64,000 bases of DNA from Zopfochytrium polystomum (lineage: Eukaryota > Chytridiomycota > Chytridiomycetes > Chytridiales > Chytridiaceae), in contig JAIVFJ010000062.1 of the NCBI GenBank assembly GCA_025765615.1, positions 248,001 through 312,000 on the forward strand, written 5' to 3'. This document shows, one piece after another, positions 61,657 through 64,000 of the stretch; within the stretch, counting starts at the first letter, position 1; the number at the start of each line of letters is the position of its first letter. The notes under the pieces were generated by a model. The model worked only from the letters and a program-made list of their open reading frames with translations. It did not search any database and was not told the DNA's origin. Both the position numbers and the translations under genes were made by a program.

Positions 61657-62406
61657 ATGCACTCGTACCACGGAATCTACTCATCTTCAGCTGTCAGAAG
61701 CAGCTGCGACTGCAACTATTGCACCTCGGTGGTGCACCGTCAACAGTCCCAGATCTCCGCCTACTCGCCCGCAGAATACGCAGGGGAGCAGCAACACCCG
61801 ATTCCACCCATCCACTACACCCCAAACTTCTCCAACTACTATCCATCGCCCCCATCTTCATTTCCACAACCGACTCCACAACAGCAAGCAACTAACGACG
61901 CCCAGCTCAGGTCTTGCCCAACCTGCGATGCTGAGCAGCGGTTTCAGCTGGTGCTAATCCCATGCTCCTCATCGGCGATTTGCAGCGCCACCGGTTATCA
62001 ATATACCCACGACCCTCACGGCCAGCAGCATCCACCACACCATCCAATCACAAGCCACTATCACAGTAGTTCCGGCGCAGGCCTCTTCACCGTGCACTCC
62101 GCCTCGTACCCATCCGCCCCATATCATTTTCTGCCACACTCACCCCTGCCGCCGCCCCCGCCAACCCCACCCGCAAGCAAACCAACCCCAAAATGCCCGC
62201 ACGGCAAGCGCCGCACGCAGTGCCTCTCCTGCTTCGACCTCGGTCAGGGCGGCGGATCGATCTGCGCGCACCGTCGCCGCAAGGACCTGTGCTCGTGGTG
62301 CAAGGAGTACGTCCGGCGCGGATTGGAGCGGCCACGGGTGCCGGGGATGCGGGATACGAGGCGGCGGGCGCACGCGGATAGTCTAGCGTCTTCTGGGACC
62401 GTGTGA
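61657..62406 (+). CDS. Cys/His-knuckle family member B7 (intact, short tail)
   Basis: 249 residues from ATG 61657 (TATA box at 61570). N-terminus is Ser/Tyr/His/Pro-rich and unusual in having extra Cys pairs (SSCDCNYC; SCPTCDAEQ). Knuckles at about 182-220: KCPHGKRRTQCLSCFDLGQG then SICAHRRRKDLCSWC. The basic box is replaced by ERPRVPGMRDTRRRAHADSL, and the NPFS-x-LL and GSPTP modules are absent; the protein stops soon after. The only intact member on the plus strand. Either a lineage that lost the tail or the nearest to an ancestral short form. Confidence 0.78.
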   Translation: MHSYHGIYSSSAVRSSCDCNYCTSVVHRQQSQISAYSPAEYAGEQQHPIPPIHYTPNFSNYYPSPPSSFPQPTPQQQATNDAQLRSCPTCDAEQRFQLVLIPCSSSAICSATGYQYTHDPHGQQHPPHHPITSHYHSSSGAGLFTVHSASYPSAPYHFLPHSPLPPPPPTPPASKPTPKCPHGKRRTQCLSCFDLGQGGGSICAHRRRKDLCSWCKEYVRRGLERPRVPGMRDTRRRAHADSLASSGTV

Positions 62407-62899
62407 ACGCGGTGGTGCGGGTGAGGAATCCAGAGAGTTCCGGCGGCACCTGGGCGTACATCGTGGTTCACTCGCCGCGACACTGGTGAATGATTGGGTT
62501 GACTCAACTCAATGGGGGGAATGACGGAGCGTCGTGATTTGAAAAAAAAAATATATTGGATGGGGCAATGCATAATGCAAAAAAAAACACGAGAAACACA
62601 CACGCAAAAAAAAACATGCCCAACACTCTGAAACACACAACAAGACCGCAAACTTCCACTTTCAATCACAGCGCCAAAGCCTTATAAACCGTGCTGAGGC
62701 TTACAGCCCGAACCCCAGCATTCATCGATCCACGCAGCTTATTAGCCCCAGTTCGTGAACCCGAACGGTTGCGGGTACTGCCAACAACGGTGCACCGTCC
62801 CCAAAGCATTCGCAACCTCTGCTGAATTGCACCACACTAACTGTTTCCACTCAATCATCAGCATTCTGACAGCATTCTCGAAATCAGCGGCTCCCCACG
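62407..62899. other. Spacer; no gene seen
   Basis: A-rich tracts around 62537-62600; no gene recognised. Confidence 0.4.
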
Positions 62900-63320
62900 C
62901 AGCGCGCCGTGCGGATCTGCCCTCAGTCGATCAAAATGACCCCCCATCAATAACCATTTTCACTCATTCCGATTTTGAAAAAACCCATATCTTTCCAGTC
63001 CGCCAAAGCTCCTCAACCCCGCAAGCCAACTCCCAATGCCGCACGGAAATCTCCGCTCTCAATGCCTGTCCTGCTTCGACCTGGGCAGGGCGGCGGTTCT
63101 ATCTTCGCCCACCGGCGGCGCAAAGACCTTGCGTTACTGCGAGGAATACATCCGCAACGGGCAGCAGCCGCAGCCGGTACCGGGGATGCGGACGAGGAAA
63201 AGACGACGGCGGCACCGGCCGGTCGCTACTGTGGAGATAAGAGAGATGATGGTGCAGAGGTCGGTAGGCGGCGAGGTTGTGCGGCCTTGGGGGTTTTGGG
63301 TAGACCGTGGTCGGGGTTAG
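62900..63320 (+). pseudogene. Cys/His-knuckle family member B8 (relic of B7)
   Basis: Pieces of the B7 core occur in two frames: MPHGNLRSQCLSCFDLG, then GQGGGSIFAHRRRKD in another frame, then YCEEYIRNGQQPQPVPGMRT back in the first. The first Cys of the knuckle and the Cys of the second knuckle (SIFAH for SICAH) are lost. No start codon or N-terminal region fits. Decayed tandem copy of B7. Confidence 0.7.
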
Positions 63321-63372
63321 TTTGGAGCGTGGAGGTAAGTGCGGCAAGTCGGCCCGTGGGCAGTCGCTTTTG

Positions 63373-63860
63373 GTGGAAGCGGTGATTGGGATGGCTGAGT
63401 CCGCTTGGAAGGTGAACTGCGAAGTGGTACCATTTGCGCGCTGAACCCAACGATTCGCAAAAGAAGGAAAGCAGAGAGCGAAGGCTCAGACTGTTCAAAA
63501 GGGAGACAGAAAGATGCAGACCGGAAATTGCTTCCCTCTTCTCAGACGGCAATTTCCCCATTTGTTGCGTGCGACGACAACCCTCGCACTGACGTACCGC
63601 ACTTCCGTCACTGTCGCCTATTACGGTCTGCATACGCACGTTGTTGGTGGAAGCGCTTCCGTGATTGGTTAGGGTTAAGGGATGGCTGAGTACGCTTTGA
63701 AGGCGAAGAGCTGTGAAGCGTTACCAATTACCAGTGAACCCGGAGCAAGGAAGTGTTTTGCAAAAGAGGGAACGCACAGGGAATGGCTTTGAATTCTCAT
63801 AGAGAGTAAACACGAAGGCGCAGTCCGGAAAGTGCTTTCCTTATCTTTTGCGACGGCAAT
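63373..63860. repeat. Direct repeat pair near the window end
   Basis: Two diverged copies of roughly 190-210 bp about 275 bp apart (63373-63560 and 63648-63860). Shared: GTGGAAGCG, GGGATGGCTGAGT, a CGCAAAAGA/TGCAAAAGA block, CAGTCCGGAAA/CAGACCGGAAA and CGACGGCAATTTTC/AGACGGCAATTTCC. The second copy contains TTAGGGTTA at 63668-63676. No gene recognised from 63321 to the end. Confidence 0.55.
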
Positions 63861-64000
63861 TTTCTCGATTCGGCCTCTTTTACGAGGACGATCGACGGAA
63901 ACATCCTCACGGAGTTTTTGAAAGGTTTTCCTCCGCAGTCGGTTCCGACAGGGAGACACGCTGCACTGACGAGTGTCGGCCGCGCCACTTCGGAACTGGA

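Overview
The window looks like nuclear DNA of a fungus, most likely an early-diverging (chytrid-like) one. Genes are GC-rich and split by short GT-AG introns (about 46-150 nt, a few apparently GC-AG). There is a spliceosomal U2 snRNA gene, a Tf1/sushi-like Ty3 chromovirus, a PIF/Harbinger DNA transposon, an ICP55/XPNPEP3-type mitochondrial aminopeptidase and TKL-type kinase and BTB proteins. The taxon is an inference from this mix; no rRNA or tRNA gene was found.

Layout. 0.3-1.8 kb: kinase-like protein with a signal peptide. 2.3-2.5 kb: ABC-C transporter relic. 3.0-3.9 kb: NmrA/QorB-like oxidoreductase. 5.5-10.1 kb: membrane protein, YecM-like protein and a Gln-rich/coiled-coil protein. 10.5-12 kb: acetyltransferase relic and an unknown gene. 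12.1-21.0 kb: a Harbinger element (Myb/SANT gene plus DDE transposase) into which a complete 5.3 kb Ty3 element has inserted. 21.0-26.2 kb: GNAT pseudogene, U2 snRNA, BTB gene, GNAT gene, broken SET-domain gene. 26.8-63.3 kb: a cluster of twelve loci of one recently duplicated Cys/His-knuckle protein family, interrupted by a TIR-kinase-LRR receptor-like gene (38.3-42.0 kb), an amino-acid permease pseudogene, a duplicated small secreted Cys-rich protein and the ICP55-like gene.

Main points of interest. (1) The 16-exon TIR-kinase-LRR gene encodes each 28-residue leucine-rich repeat in its own 84-nt phase-1 exon. (2) The Cys/His-knuckle family shares a five-module order (C-x2-H-x6-C-x2-C knuckle; C-x-H-x6-C-x2-C knuckle; basic R-I-R-G-P-R box; N-P-F-S-V/I-D/E-x-L-L box; acidic tail ending G-S-P-T-P). 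I know no named family with this layout. (3) The Ty3 element has identical 353-bp LTRs, a 5-bp target duplication, an 11-nt primer site complementary to its own predicted RNA 5' end (self-priming), and LTRs packed with heat-shock elements.

Several otherwise well preserved genes change frame by one base, sometimes in homopolymers. Some of these breaks may be assembly errors rather than pseudogenes; each is marked in its entry. Exon joins were made by eye from splice consensus, reading frame and family resemblance; no search was run.
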